Source: Icerya purchasi
Lineage: Eukaryota; Arthropoda; Insecta; Hemiptera; Monophlebidae
Assembly (NCBI GenBank): GCA_039619475.1
Contig: CM077115.1
Span: forward strand, 38,512,444-38,576,443
DNA: 64,000 nucleotides
Direction of reading: 5' to 3'
Part shown: piece by piece, positions 50,407-55,980 of the stretch
Numbering within the stretch: position 1 is the stretch's first letter
Layout: every line of letters begins with the position of its first letter
Notes under the pieces: generated by a model
Told to the model about the DNA's origin: nothing
The model's input: only the letters and a program-made list of their open reading frames with translations
Databases searched by the model: none
Made by a program: the position numbers and the translations under genes

Positions 50407-50577
50407 TTTTTTCTTATATTACAGTGTAAAGAGAAAGTGATAAAATTTATACATGTATATATTGTATTTCAGATTAGTGATGTTAGTCGTATTAATAAAT
50501 ACGGTCATGACGGATTTTGCATCGAAGATAATGAAGAGCAATTGAGAAAATACTGTTATTGTATATCAAAACCGTAA
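18845..50577 (+). CDS. DUF229-family type II membrane protein, 11 coding exons
   Basis: The joined exons are 18845-18975, 19077-19261, 19433-19553, 21281-21531, 23797-23910, 29509-29669, 33111-33316, 44922-45159, 45241-45374, 48304-48559 and 50473-50577. They total 1902 bases, or 633 residues plus stop, with all phases consistent and all junctions GT-AG. Residues 15-33 are a membrane anchor behind a basic N-terminus, so the rest should face the lumen or outside; NxS/T sites (NAT, NCS, NNT, NYT) agree. The alkaline-phosphatase-like core has LMYGFDSLSR (Asp184) and GDGTPQ, with Thr220 where related enzymes keep the nucleophile. It also has HGELSHDSYN, MSDHGHR (Asp386, His387) and RGTQQGKLEERLPFF. 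A Cys-rich tail follows. The length is normal for DUF229 proteins. Their substrate is unknown; hydrolase or transferase activity is inferred from the fold. Confidence 0.95.
19077..19261 (+). CDS. DUF229 gene exon 2
   Basis: It encodes residues 44-106, starting QFTERYCHVPKLEI, then PPINCSVKDW and YGNIECHF. The Cys/Pro pattern near the start is typical of the region following the anchor in insect DUF229 proteins. Acceptor AAATAG and donor G|GTAAGTG (phase 1). Confidence 0.92.
19433..19553 (+). CDS. DUF229 gene exon 3
   Basis: It encodes residues 106-146, including GVKTISHTEYNLEESDFFRV and NCLSKPDK, the strand-rich part before the catalytic core. Donor CT|GTAAGTT (phase 2). Confidence 0.92.
19802..20335. 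mobile_element. hAT-like MITE in intron 3
   Basis: The ends are CATGGGCGTACCGAGG and, inverted, CATAGGCGTACCCAGG. The flanks CTTCCTTA (19794-19801) and CTTCCTTG (20336-20343) form an 8-bp target duplication with one mismatch. The 534-bp interior has no transposase. A G/C-rich GGGGGATTTGGGGG stretch near the left end is mirrored by CCCCCTCC near the right end. Confidence 0.82.
20489..20531. repeat. (TA)n microsatellite
   Basis: About 20 TA units lie in intron 3. Similar TA arrays occur in the window at 29089-29106, 31527-31569, 42580-42602, 43943-43963, 50367-50398 and 57169-57193. Confidence 0.95.
21281..21531 (+). CDS. DUF229 gene exon 4: metal-binding Asp and nucleophile region
   Basis: It encodes residues 146-230. 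It opens LWESRMAGIRSDQDV and contains NVLMYGFDSLSRLTFIRKLP and IVGDGTPQAIIPILTG. Asp184 is the expected first metal ligand and Thr220 the expected nucleophile of the alkaline-phosphatase-like fold. The true frame starts before the ATG at 21294, at the acceptor TTTAAG|A. Confidence 0.95.
21532..23796. other. Intron 4 of the DUF229 gene, mostly anonymous AT-rich DNA
   Basis: No coding exon was found. At about 22980-23095 a segment ending CCTGCAGTGGATAAACGAAG followed by (GAA)n and purine-rich sequence resembles the 3' end and tail of an RTE-like LINE. The rest is unassigned. Confidence 0.45.
23797..23910 (+). CDS. DUF229 gene exon 5
   Basis: It encodes residues 230-268, including TELELPETRRRMGSKATYVD and FIWHDYKKNGYVT, a strongly conserved DUF229 block. 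It is 114 bases, phase 1 at both ends. Confidence 0.95.
24234..25576. mobile_element. Non-autonomous element with TA duplication, intron 5
   Basis: The left end GCCCGTCACACACGTTTTGT and the right end (reverse complement GCCTGCCACACACGCACGTT) are inverted repeats that extend about 30 bp into a shared CCGC(A/G)GACTT. TA dinucleotides flank both sides (24232-24233 and 25577-25578). A second CGCAAGTCCG word at about 25409 repeats the right subterminal sequence. No transposase is visible. A complete hAT-like MITE is nested inside at 24471-24766. Confidence 0.55.
24471..24766 (+). mobile_element. hAT-like MITE, copy 2, complete
   Basis: The ends are CAAGGGCATCGCCAG and, inverted, CATGGGCGTCGCCAG. 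A perfect 8-bp target duplication, GTTTTATA, is at 24463-24470 and 24767-24774. The 296-bp body matches 1-281 in inverse orientation. It is nested in the element at 24234-25576, so it inserted later. Confidence 0.92.
26061..27230 (+). pseudogene. piggyBac-type transposase relic in intron 5
   Basis: A possible left end, TTAACCCTCTAATACACCGG, starts at 26061; the TTAA target and CCC start are piggyBac hallmarks. From about 26480 the translation, in shifting frames, follows a DDE_Tnp_1_7 transposase. It reads LPGVMGKTKN, CWNLFFDQHFIRMIVSNTN, ALIGLLYLPGVRL, MALRRFRFLMRCLRFDNIMT and KVYIRTKLHKYGLKVF. The expected Asp after LRFD is present as Asn and stops are frequent. The second half of the gene and the right end were not found. 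Confidence 0.75.
27231..28390. other. Unassigned part of intron 5
   Basis: Three plus-strand ORFs of 70-107 codons (27581-27793 and 28019-28342 among them) are Lys/Asn-rich and show no family signature. They may be transposon debris; I cannot support a gene. Confidence 0.3.
28400..29080 (+). pseudogene. LINE relic with internal deletion (R1-like)
   Basis: A segment at about 28450-28530 reads VAVVVVTEPNYKKNKRLLIP, resembling the start of an R1-type endonuclease (the E-P motif). From 28780 the C-terminal LINE region follows: a YLTGHGK-like block, then LCRECKESEDTPDRAFRMCEKF, the CCHC tail of such elements. Everything between (RT, RNase H) is missing. A (TA)n run closes it at 29089-29106. Confidence 0.55.
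29509..29669 (+). CDS. DUF229 gene exon 6
   Basis: It encodes residues 268-321: GFMEDTPDVGIFTYRLTGF, PTDHYMRTYYVDAV and CMAGTPRHR. Acceptor TTCCCTAG and donor CGG|GTAATT (phase 0). Confidence 0.95.
29670..31220. other. Intron 6, left part, nothing recognised
   Basis: This is AT-rich DNA without exon or transposon signatures that I can support. Confidence 0.4.
31230..32950 (-). pseudogene. LINE reverse transcriptase relic, split by a SINE
   Basis: On the minus strand, 32780-32420 gives the N-terminal RT part in broken frames (TFRFDKISIKS, then KIFEKCFKIK). From 32370 to 32103 one frame is open for about 88 codons: VFNTVNHELSIFKLENAGF, IKSYLVSRRYIIKIN, EFGALQGSISDPFLFLIY and LLVYADT. The YADD catalytic box has lost one Asp (YADT). 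A SINE (31630-32044) interrupts the element. The 3' end at 31237-31300 shares GCGAGCAGTGGAGTAAAA with the LINE at 5566-6560. A (TA)n array is at 31527-31569. Confidence 0.82.
31630..32044 (-). mobile_element. tRNA-derived SINE, copy 2, inside a LINE
   Basis: On the minus strand it starts GGTTTGGCTTAGTGGCTAGA followed by GCGCTTGACTTCCG, a tRNA-like A-box head matching copy 1 at 12277. The body shares TAGCGCGATAACAAGCGA and ATGTAGTC with copy 1. A further CGTATAGAAATATTC-AGCCGG stretch also occurs in inverse form near 1222-1240. The B box is eroded. Confidence 0.7.
33111..33316 (+). CDS. DUF229 gene exon 7: His/Asp metal ligands
   Basis: It encodes residues 322-390. FGFHGELSHDSYN and VLIVMSDHGHR supply the late His and Asp-His ligands of the predicted two-metal site. 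The frame opens IMLDYARHIF at the acceptor TTTTATAG. It is followed by the 11.6-kb intron 7. Confidence 0.95.
33499..33524. repeat. (AAT)n on the 5' side of the Dong-like LINE
   Basis: About eight AAT units directly precede the first codons of the LINE fragment; a matching array lies at its other end. Confidence 0.95.
33523..34095 (+). pseudogene. Dong/R4-like LINE C-terminus with restriction-like endonuclease
   Basis: The frame is open for about 190 codons from the AAT array (stop TAA at 33520) to TAA at 34093-34095; the ATG at 33727 is internal. It starts ETIKHILSGCEQLAARFYIK, with the His-Cys end of a zinc knuckle, then YWDRTVLTDKTVEYNRPDII and SSVLIDIAVPDSRNI. The RPD...D(I) spacing is the PD-(D/E)xK endonuclease signature of R2/R4/Dong-type LINEs. 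It ends with IPLVVGNNGIIPNSL and YIVDMIQKSILLNAATN. There are no internal stops, so the copy is young, but RT and everything upstream are missing. Dong elements are known to insert into TAA repeats; AAT arrays flank this one on both sides. Confidence 0.9.
34149..34175. repeat. (AAT)n on the 3' side of the Dong-like LINE
   Basis: About nine AAT units follow the 3' UTR and match the array on the left side of the element. Confidence 0.95.
34800..36000 (-). pseudogene. LINE 3' part with RNase H, minus strand, intron 7
   Basis: On the minus strand, sequence from about 35990 reads as the spacer after RT (TAPYRLDFQESICWIQTEVT). RNase H follows at about 35690-35540: FYTDGSIGVSQNEYNTAFYH and GSSSITEMHALFRCLAYF, with the first catalytic Asp and Glu. 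After stops and a poly-Lys artefact, the C-terminal tail is open at 35175-34843: EWFRRTHLDREYIRTMVKLR, TSHCRVPEHLAKIN and a CKC motif. An A-rich end lies at 34781-34790 on this strand. It is a Jockey/I-like element, 5' truncated. Confidence 0.82.
36410..36646 (+). promoter_or_regulatory. Possible promoter or 5' leader of the Asn-rich ORF
   Basis: This stretch is somewhat richer in CpG (TCGTTCGATCTGC, TTTGTCGCGATCGATAG) than the rest of intron 7. It immediately precedes an ATG with a fair context (GTAATGG). This is circumstantial. Confidence 0.2.
36647..36982 (+). CDS. Asn-rich ORF nested in intron 7, function unknown
   Basis: From the ATG at 36647 the frame reads MAVQHDQSLTVEPTTVVTTS, then an Asn/Ser/Gly/Asp-rich stretch (NNNNSGDSNGNNTNADSG), to TAG at 36980. 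A 45-base pyrimidine-rich segment at 36894-36938 starts GTAACT and ends TTTGTCAG. It keeps the frame whether removed or kept: spliced, the tail is MHATDDYSSTRVNNSN; unspliced it gains a Phe/Leu-rich insert. It could be the first exon of a nested gene or the leading ORF of the LINE that follows. The low-complexity composition means chance cannot be excluded. Confidence 0.28.
   Translation: MAVQHDQSLTVEPTTVVTTSPTRCLHTPLSNDIIPYRDNTNTKNTFFGNNNNSGDSNGNNTNADSGEINSSTVYDISNNNMHGNCFFFSLFFFLGLSATDDYSSTRVNNSN
37000..41180 (+). pseudogene. Jockey-type LINE with all main domains, degenerate
   Basis: The element reads through ORF1 and ORF2 in broken frames. ORF1 has a PRE_C2HC-like block (YTIPIEEIKEALYKE, VVDLEPNANHKDID, 38190-38390), then zinc knuckles CVKCGEQRDTKNC and CIHCGGNHSANYKGC (38480-38600). 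The endonuclease shows LISESHFTDKSYIKIY, NEFTVGGDFNSKHTSFESR and VPTHWLMDVNK (38800-39180). RT shows SYRLINLLNVSSKMFK, AAFLDVEQIFDRIRG and TFTDDMYILG (39850-40360). The thumb and C-terminus follow: YLGMVLDCHLTWRAHV, and LQLRILKQMANAPFYLSNGT (to 40977). Many stops and an A28 tract at 39307-39334 inactivate it. It occupies much of DUF229 intron 7. Confidence 0.88.
41247..41690 (-). pseudogene. RTE-like LINE C-terminus, minus strand
   Basis: The minus strand is open from about 41690 to 41247. It reads VNCYIWPVLLYGAETWSLKV, INRLEACEIWLLRRMLHIAW, GVEREIMETIKFRKAAYLRH, ILRGEKYVIPKLMITGRMEG and SWLRNLRQWNGI. This C-terminal domain is very common in insect endonuclease/reverse transcriptase LINEs. 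There are no internal stops in 140 codons, but the RT core is absent, so it is a 5'-truncated copy. Confidence 0.88.
42885..43212. mobile_element. Foldback (palindromic) MITE with TA duplication, intron 7
   Basis: Left arm 42885-42972 and right arm 43087-43212 are near-perfect inverted repeats, starting GGCTTTTATTTCT and meeting at GCGGGGGCCGCAG/CTGCGGCCCCCGC. TA flanks both ends (42883-42884, 43213-43214). The right arm has 35 extra bases between GTAGTTT and CACACTAATAAAG. The 114-bp centre is unrelated AT-rich DNA. The transcript or single strand would form a hairpin of about 88 bp. Confidence 0.85.
43440..43700 (-). repeat. Dispersed repeat related to the tandem array at 60860-61510
   Basis: The reverse complement contains CCTCGGGGCGCCGAAAGCTC followed by GAAATTTTGGAAAA and a TGTGATATATC-ATGGAAAGATC segment. 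These words recur in the same order in units of the 61-kb array. It ends near CAGGCAGACAGACAG, a phrase common at insect repeat ends. Confidence 0.65.
43701..44921. other. Right end of intron 7, nothing recognised
   Basis: AT-rich DNA with a (TA)n run at 43943-43963; no coding signature other than exon 8 at its end. Confidence 0.4.
44922..45159 (+). CDS. DUF229 gene exon 8
   Basis: It encodes residues 390-469: FAGVRGTQQGKLEERLPFF, PPWFKEKYAQAYKNF, VHRLTTPFDIYATL and ISLFKE. The Asp of TTPFDIYATL is in the conserved position after the metal-ligand exon. Donor GAG|GTAAGTT. Confidence 0.95.
45241..45374 (+). CDS. DUF229 gene exon 9
   Basis: It encodes residues 470-514, including RTCLNAGIESHWCACLTW, the paired-cysteine motif after the catalytic core. 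The intron before it is only 81 bases. Donor CA|GTAAGTT (phase 2). Confidence 0.94.
45375..47135. other. Intron 9, left part
   Basis: A short tandem duplication is present at 45598-45668 (CAATAAGTCAACATCTGAAA and CAATAAGCCAACATTTGAAA, each followed by GTCTGTTA). The 103-codon minus-strand ORF at 46102-46413 shows no family signature. Otherwise unassigned. Confidence 0.45.
47140..47690 (+). pseudogene. RTE-like LINE reverse transcriptase fragment, intron 9
   Basis: The plus strand reads VKIERRVRQSCISSI, a decayed form of the R-G-V-R-Q-G-C motif, then GCIFEKVVAKSQQRKFVL, NNIRFANETVVVASLQGALQ and INFKKTKYARKCA. The catalytic FADD box is changed to FANE. Stops and a G8 run at about 47463 interrupt it. 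Confidence 0.72.
48304..48559 (+). CDS. DUF229 gene exon 10
   Basis: It encodes residues 514-599: YNSNYTNLCAKLKI, VMAFKHAYDADGFIPDL and FSATYRPKEDKFKFS. The donor is the weaker TCG|GTATAG. Reading through it would add one Val and stop, giving a protein of about 600 residues without the last Cys-rich exon. Confidence 0.9.
48560..50472. other. Intron 10 of the DUF229 gene
   Basis: No exon found. The plus strand of 49730-50310 is T/C-rich, similar in composition to the LINE at 6780-12260, but I could not identify a domain. A (TA)n array is at 50367-50398. Confidence 0.45.
50473..50577 (+). CDS. DUF229 gene exon 11: Cys-rich C-terminus and stop
   Basis: It encodes residues 600-633: ISDVSRINKYGHDGFCIED and LRKYCYCISKP, then TAA. 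ISRI-N-x-YG followed by C and CYC is the usual end of insect DUF229 proteins. It joins exon 10 in phase 0. No convincing AATAAA was seen in the next 500 bases. Confidence 0.92.
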   Translation: MSDVSRINKYGHDGFCIEDNEEQLRKYCYCISKP

Positions 50578-50892
50578 AAGTTTCGCGCTAAATAGGTAAA
50601 ATTTTAGCGTTATCTCTGATAACCATTTTTTTTTTTTTTTTGGAGCAACGAATCAATCTCCACCTTTTTTTTGAGAAATTTTAATTTCTTCCGAAGGTAA
50701 TAATATTTACTTTTAGTCAGATCAAATTTGGCTACTCTTTGTGCGGAGTATAAGCACGCAAATTTCGTTTTAAGTCACAGTTTTACCTATTATTATTATT
50801 ACGTTTATGCTTTACTTTTTTGTTACATACCCTCTGTCCCTCACACACAATGATTTTATTTGAAATATTTACAGTAGTAAATATTTTATCCA

Positions 50893-50929
<37 letters not shown>

Positions 50930-51140
50930 TCATTGGTTGTATTTTACTTTTCCATTTTCCACACTTTATTGATCTCGGCTAAATGACACTGTAAATTATG
51001 CATAAAAACCTTCCGTAGAAATCAGTCTATCCGCTAATGCAAAACCGGAACAAAATTAGTTCGGTAGTTCGTGAGATTAACACGCACAGACAGACAATTA
51101 GGCACTTTTTCTAACTTTTACACATATATATACATATATA
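50578..51140. other. 3' flank of the DUF229 gene
   Basis: It presumably contains the 3' UTR. A poly-T run (50625-50641) and an (ATT)n array (50898-50930) are present. GTTCGTGAGATTAACACGCA and CAGACAGACA at 51065-51100 resemble insect LINE 3' ends. Confidence 0.45.
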
Positions 51141-51149
51141 TGTCATCAA

Positions 51150-51900
51150 CAGTCTTCACCCTAGATGGGGTATCGTGATTAACATTTAGTCTACCAGTAA
51201 TTTTGTGATTTTACGCCATTCGACTCGATCCTGTGACTGGTGTACGCATTCTGCGAATAACAATCACGTCACTTCCTAAACAGTCTTTGTCCACCTTTTA
51301 GGTGTGCATTGTCCCGGTGGTCGCTTTCCTTAATTGTTTCCATGACCATCATACATTCTATTTCTTCCTGTTTCCGTATTACATGTCCAAAAAATGTCAT
51401 CATTCTCATTACAACAGCCTTTGATAGACTTTGTATAATGCCGATTTCTTGTAATATTGATTCATTAGTACGTTTCGTTGTCCATGGAATTCGTAAGAGT
51501 CTCTAGCATCACATGTGGAAACTGTCGATTCTTTTTCTATCCATTTGCTTTAGTGCCAAGTTTCCGGCTCATATATAGCGTGATGGAAAATACAAACGTC
51601 TGAACAAGTCTCTGATTTTCACATTTATTCTAGCGGAGTTATTTTTCCAGATCTTGTTTAGTTTTGTCAATTCTCTGTTTTATCTCACTTTCGAAGCTTT
51701 CCTTATCTTCCAAATTTAACTTAAGTATACAGAACTTTCAACAGTTTCGTACCGAGTGAATGTCCATTTATTAGTTGGTATTACGTTTCTTCCATCTATT
51801 ATCCACTATTTTTGTGTTGCTTTTATTTACACTTAATCCATATTGCGTGCCGTGATTTCTTCCAACCGTTGCAAACAGTTTTTCCATTACGTATTCCCCC
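51150..51900 (-). pseudogene. RTE-like LINE C-terminal half, minus strand
   Basis: From 51895 leftwards the minus strand reads HGTQYGLSVNKSNTKIVD, SFESEIKQRIDKTKQDLEK, then TKRTNESILQEIGIIQSLS and MRMMTFFGHVIRKQEEIECM. These are the post-RT and C-terminal blocks of insect RTE-like LINEs. The LLYGAE segment is eroded and several frames are needed. Confidence 0.75.
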
Positions 51901-51944
51901 GTCAAAGTTAAAAATCATGAGCAACAAAATGGAACCCCCCTGTA

Positions 51945-52860
51945 TTTTTTTTATTCAAAATAGTTTCCACTAACTTCGATACAACGTTTGGCACGATCTG
52001 GCAGTTTATCCATTGCCATAGAAAAATCAGATTAGGAAGCGTTCTTCACCTTCCTTGTCGCAGAATTCTGAATCTCCGTAATCGTATGTTACCGATTTCC
52101 GTTGAACTGAAGTTTCAACTTTGGAAACACGAACTGGACTCATATTAGGCGAACAAACTGGATGATTGAGAACAGTCGCCCTTTTTGGGTCAAAAGTGTA
52201 ACAGTTTTTGGGGGCGTTATCGAGAAACAAAAAATAACGTTTCTTTCACATTTTGAGTCTAACGCGACAAATTCGCTTACATAGCCGATTCGATACTTCC
52301 ATAGAATACTCGAAAGTCCTTGTCCGACTCTCTGGAACGAATTCAGATGTATAATCTCCGAACTATCAAAAAATGTAATCATCATTGTCTTAATTTTGCC
52401 TCTCTGAAATTTCACTCACCGTGCGCTTTGTCTTTTTGTTTCAGGATCATAAGCGAAACACCATATTTCGTCATCTGTGATAACTTTTTTCAGAAAATTC
52501 GGGTCACTTTTAATTTGCGCTCAAGAAACATGGGCTTTTCGTTGATCTCTGGTTAAAGAATGTGGCACAAAGCGTATGCATAATTTCCGCTTTATTAAAT
52601 CGTTTTGAAGAATTCGGTGAACAATCGTTTTTGATAGACCGGTTATCTTCGCTATCATCCTACAACACGAATGACAATTTTCTTCTAAAACAGACTCAAT
52701 GTTTTTGTCAGTTTTTTTCCTTGATGGCCAGCCACACTTCTCTTCATCTATAACCGTCGTTCAACCGTCCAAAAACGTCTCATGTCAATGAAATGCCGTA
52801 GCTCGCGACATTGTAGACTGACCATATGTAGCTGGCATCATTTTATAAGATTTCGTCGCA
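51945..52860 (-). pseudogene. mariner transposase pseudogene
   Basis: The minus strand covers nearly a whole mariner transposase in shifting frames. The N-terminal HTH region has TMSRATAFH, EEKCGWPSRKKTDKNIESV and GLSKTIVHRILQNDLIKRKL. The catalytic region has VPHSLTRDQR, VITDDEIWCFAYDPETKRQS (first Asp), KIKTMMITFFDSSEIIHLN and MFLDNAPKN (second Asp). The third motif reads CSPNMSP where SPDLAP is expected, so the last catalytic Asp is Asn. It ends KLPDRAKRCIEVSGNYFE at about 51955. I could not identify terminal inverted repeats. Confidence 0.88.
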
Positions 52861-53089
52861 TTCTTCCTAGCTAAAAAGTAAAATTTAGTGGCAACGTGTG
52901 CTGTTCAAGGTTGTTTTGCATTTTTAATTGCAACCGTGATCATAAGCACATACACACTCGAAATGACGTTATACTAACTGTAGTAAACCGATCGTCTTCA
53001 AACTTGGCACATATTTAGAAAAAGTTTGTACTAATTTTTTTTTCTCATAATTTCGAACTGATCATGCCATTAGTATGTTGCTTTTTTTT

Positions 53090-53810
53090 TGTTTTTTCTG
53101 TTACAGTCTCAATACTTATGTCTTCTTCTTTTCCTTAGTATCGCACTGATTACTGAGCGTGAGATAATCACAAAAACGTCTTTCTTACGCAGCATGAAAT
53201 GTTCCGGTGGCCTACTTGATATTCTGAATTCAGTCTGTCTTCCTTCTATCCCTACCTCTCCTTCCATTAATTAATCCCTGTAGGATAAGTCTGAGTACTT
53301 CATTTTTCTTTCTGTTAGCTCGTTCATCTATATTCTCCGAGAGTTTACCTTATTTAGAACAGTTACATTCGAGAACTTGTTAGTTCATGGTATCCATAGC
53401 GTTCCTCTATGAAACCGCATTTCCATCGCGTGTAATCTGTTCTTTTGTTTCTTGTTTAGTATGGTTGCGTCTATGCCGTAAAGTAGAACTAATTGAATAT
53501 AGAATCTCACAACATTTCGTCTCATTTTGAGACTAAGTAGGTCCCCATCAATTAATAATATTGAAGGCAACATTAGCGTATCCACAGCAATTTTTGTATT
53601 TCGTAATTTGGGTCTAAGGAAAGAAACAACCCACACATTTAAATTTGTTGACTCTTTGACTTTTTCATTATTTATTCTGATATCTGTGTTCGGGATATCG
53701 TTCCTGCTTAGTGTTAGCCACTTAGTCTTCCTGACTTTAATGCCTAAACCATATTGTTTCCCAACTATATTTAATTTATTTAGCAGCGTTTGTAAGTTAC
53801 ATAGGGGTTA
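53090..53810 (-). pseudogene. RTE-like LINE C-terminal half, second minus-strand copy
   Basis: The minus strand reads GKQYGLGIKVRKTKWLTLSR, INNEKVKESTNLNVWVVSFL, VVRFYIQLVLLYGIDATILN and RLHAMEMRFHRG. After a stop it continues with ENIDERANRKKNEVLRLILQ and GLINGRRGRDRRKTD. It resembles the copy at 51150-51900 and lies beyond the mariner relic. Confidence 0.75.
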
Positions 53811-53819
53811 TCTGCTGGA

Positions 53820-54970
53820 GTGGCTGTATCTTCTATGTAGCGAATGTTTTAAATATTCTTCCCTTTATTGTAATGCCGAAGTTCAACTCGGAGAAAGCAG
53901 TGTTGAAAACATGTTTAATACTTATGGGACACACTATATAAAAGTAGCTGGCTTCGTTTTGAAAAGGATTATTGGTCCATTTCGAGTATACTAAATCTCC
54001 GATATATCTTCGAAAATCCTTAAATAGTATAAATTGATACATTATTACATTAATTGAAGCTGTTTTATGATTCCAACATGCCCTGGAATTCAGCAGAAAA
54101 TAACAAGGCATCGGTTCGTGATACATTTTTGGGAGTGATTAACAACTTTATGGACCAGAAACCATCCCTGTCTGTACTTGAAATGTATAATTGCACCAAG
54201 ACCATTTAAGAAATTCTTCATAATAAATATATTGTTACTTTAATTGGATGAACGAACGAATTGCAAGGCATTATTGCAAAAGTTTCCAGTCGGGACTTAA
54301 TGGAAAATCTCCATTTACGCGAATATTCAGGTATTTTACTAATAAAGAATTGGTGGAAAAGGATGCATACTTCAAAAAGAGATTATGAGGCAGCTGCTGG
54401 TCTCTTGTCTCAAATCGGTGGAATACATACTTCAACGATTTCATTTCCGGGGAGATTACAAATGCCTCGAGAATCCGTCGCAAACATGTATTCTGAACAC
54501 GGAAATTTTACAAAGATGTATCACCGGGGCACCGTTACCAAACAACGAAAAGCTGTTATTTGTGCACGATCTGATGAGATGTGTGTGAAGGATCCTTAAC
54601 GTTACAGGATCTCCATTCTACTATATAAAACTGAGCATCTTAAAGATGTTAGCAACTTTAAATATTTTGCCGCGAAGTTGAACGATGTAGTCCTTCTCTA
54701 AACAGTTTCGAATCCAAAAATAAACCTAGATGTTTCATGCCGACTGTATTTTAAATCGAATTTTTACTAAGTATGATACAAACTGGAAACTGAAGCCGCT
54801 TGTACGTGTAAATAATTACTCTTGGCTTTTATCCACAAAGATATCTGTATGCAAGTCTGCTTGCCTATAAAGAGCTATAACACTCTCGCTAAGATTGTAA
54901 ATTGTCATCCGAATAATAAATAACGATATCATCTGCATACGAGTAGAACGTAATTATGCTATTTATATGT
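53820..54970 (-). pseudogene. LINE reverse transcriptase relic, minus strand
   Basis: An intact catalytic box is visible on the minus strand at 54960-54901: ITFYSYADDIVIYYSDDN. Downstream, in broken frames, are thumb-like segments (FWIRNCLEKDYIVQLRGKIF, and CDGFSRHL near 54465). The 112-codon plus-strand ORF at 54261-54599 is its shadow. The part between 54130 and 53820 may be the tail but is not recognisable. Confidence 0.6.
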
Positions 54971-55239
54971 GGCTTAAAAATTAGAGAACAATATATATAT
55001 ATAGTACGATAGACTCGTTTTCTTCCTTAATAATAATCTTTAAAACCGGTGAAAATAATTACATAAATCACGGGCACCAATGATACGGTGTATCACAACT
55101 GGAATAGCCCGCCTAACAGAGCATCGGGCTTTTTAAACTCAATAAAAAAAAAAAAATCCGCGAACAGAGGGAATGATTTTGTGATTAAAAAAAAAATTAA
55201 AGCCAGATTCGCAATCTCGTCGTAAGCGGCGGTAATGTC

Positions 55240-55980
55240 TCCGAATCGGAAATGTCACGGCGATGTGCCCACGTGTTCAGTAAGTGAACTCGGTCTGAGA
55301 AACCCGTATATTTTTGAAATATGCTTCCAATAACGGGGGAAATTTATAGCGGAACGGATTCGTAAAATTTGACAACAAACTAGAAAAACGACTTCCCTAT
55401 ATGAAATTTTAATAACGAAGCTGAAAACGTACGGCATGGCGCATAACACATAAAAGCGATAACACGACTAGATTAAAAGCCGCCCCAACGCTCGACGACC
55501 ATCAAGAACGGAAACGTAATAAGACGTTGTGTCTAACTGAATATCTCTAACCGACCGACATTACCGAATAATCTTATAACAACATCTGATAAAGGTAATA
55601 ATTGTTCCGATGTTTCTAGAATTAACCCTGTCTGACTTTTACGAGATTTTATAAAACTTCCCTCGGCTCAATGCTGCTCGGCACAGCTTTTAAACGACAC
55701 GCACTCGCACCGAACTCATATAGCAATCTCCGCTATCAGCCGCTACCAACAGTCACACAGTCTCAATCCCGACACAACTGTCCGTTCGACCACGAGTACC
55801 GGAATTTCGGTTTTAGCCAGTAAGCATCCTCGATACCGACAAGCCGCGATTGAATAAAACCGATGTTCGAGAGACCACGAATTAATGATTTTGCCTGAGA
55901 AAGTAGTTTATAATTCAAACACCGCTAGAAGATCGCGCTGCAGGTACCGAATCCGTCTCAATAGTAAACAAGAAAAAGCC
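55240..55980. promoter_or_regulatory. CpG-rich block with TATA and AATAAA: solo LTR or promoter?
   Basis: This stretch is much richer in C/G and CpG than its surroundings. On the plus strand a TATAAAA is at 55650-55656 and an AATAAA at 55853-55858, the order expected in an LTR. No primer-binding site, polypurine tract or pol gene is nearby, and I could not fix TG...CA ends or a target duplication. A host promoter is the alternative. Confidence 0.25.
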
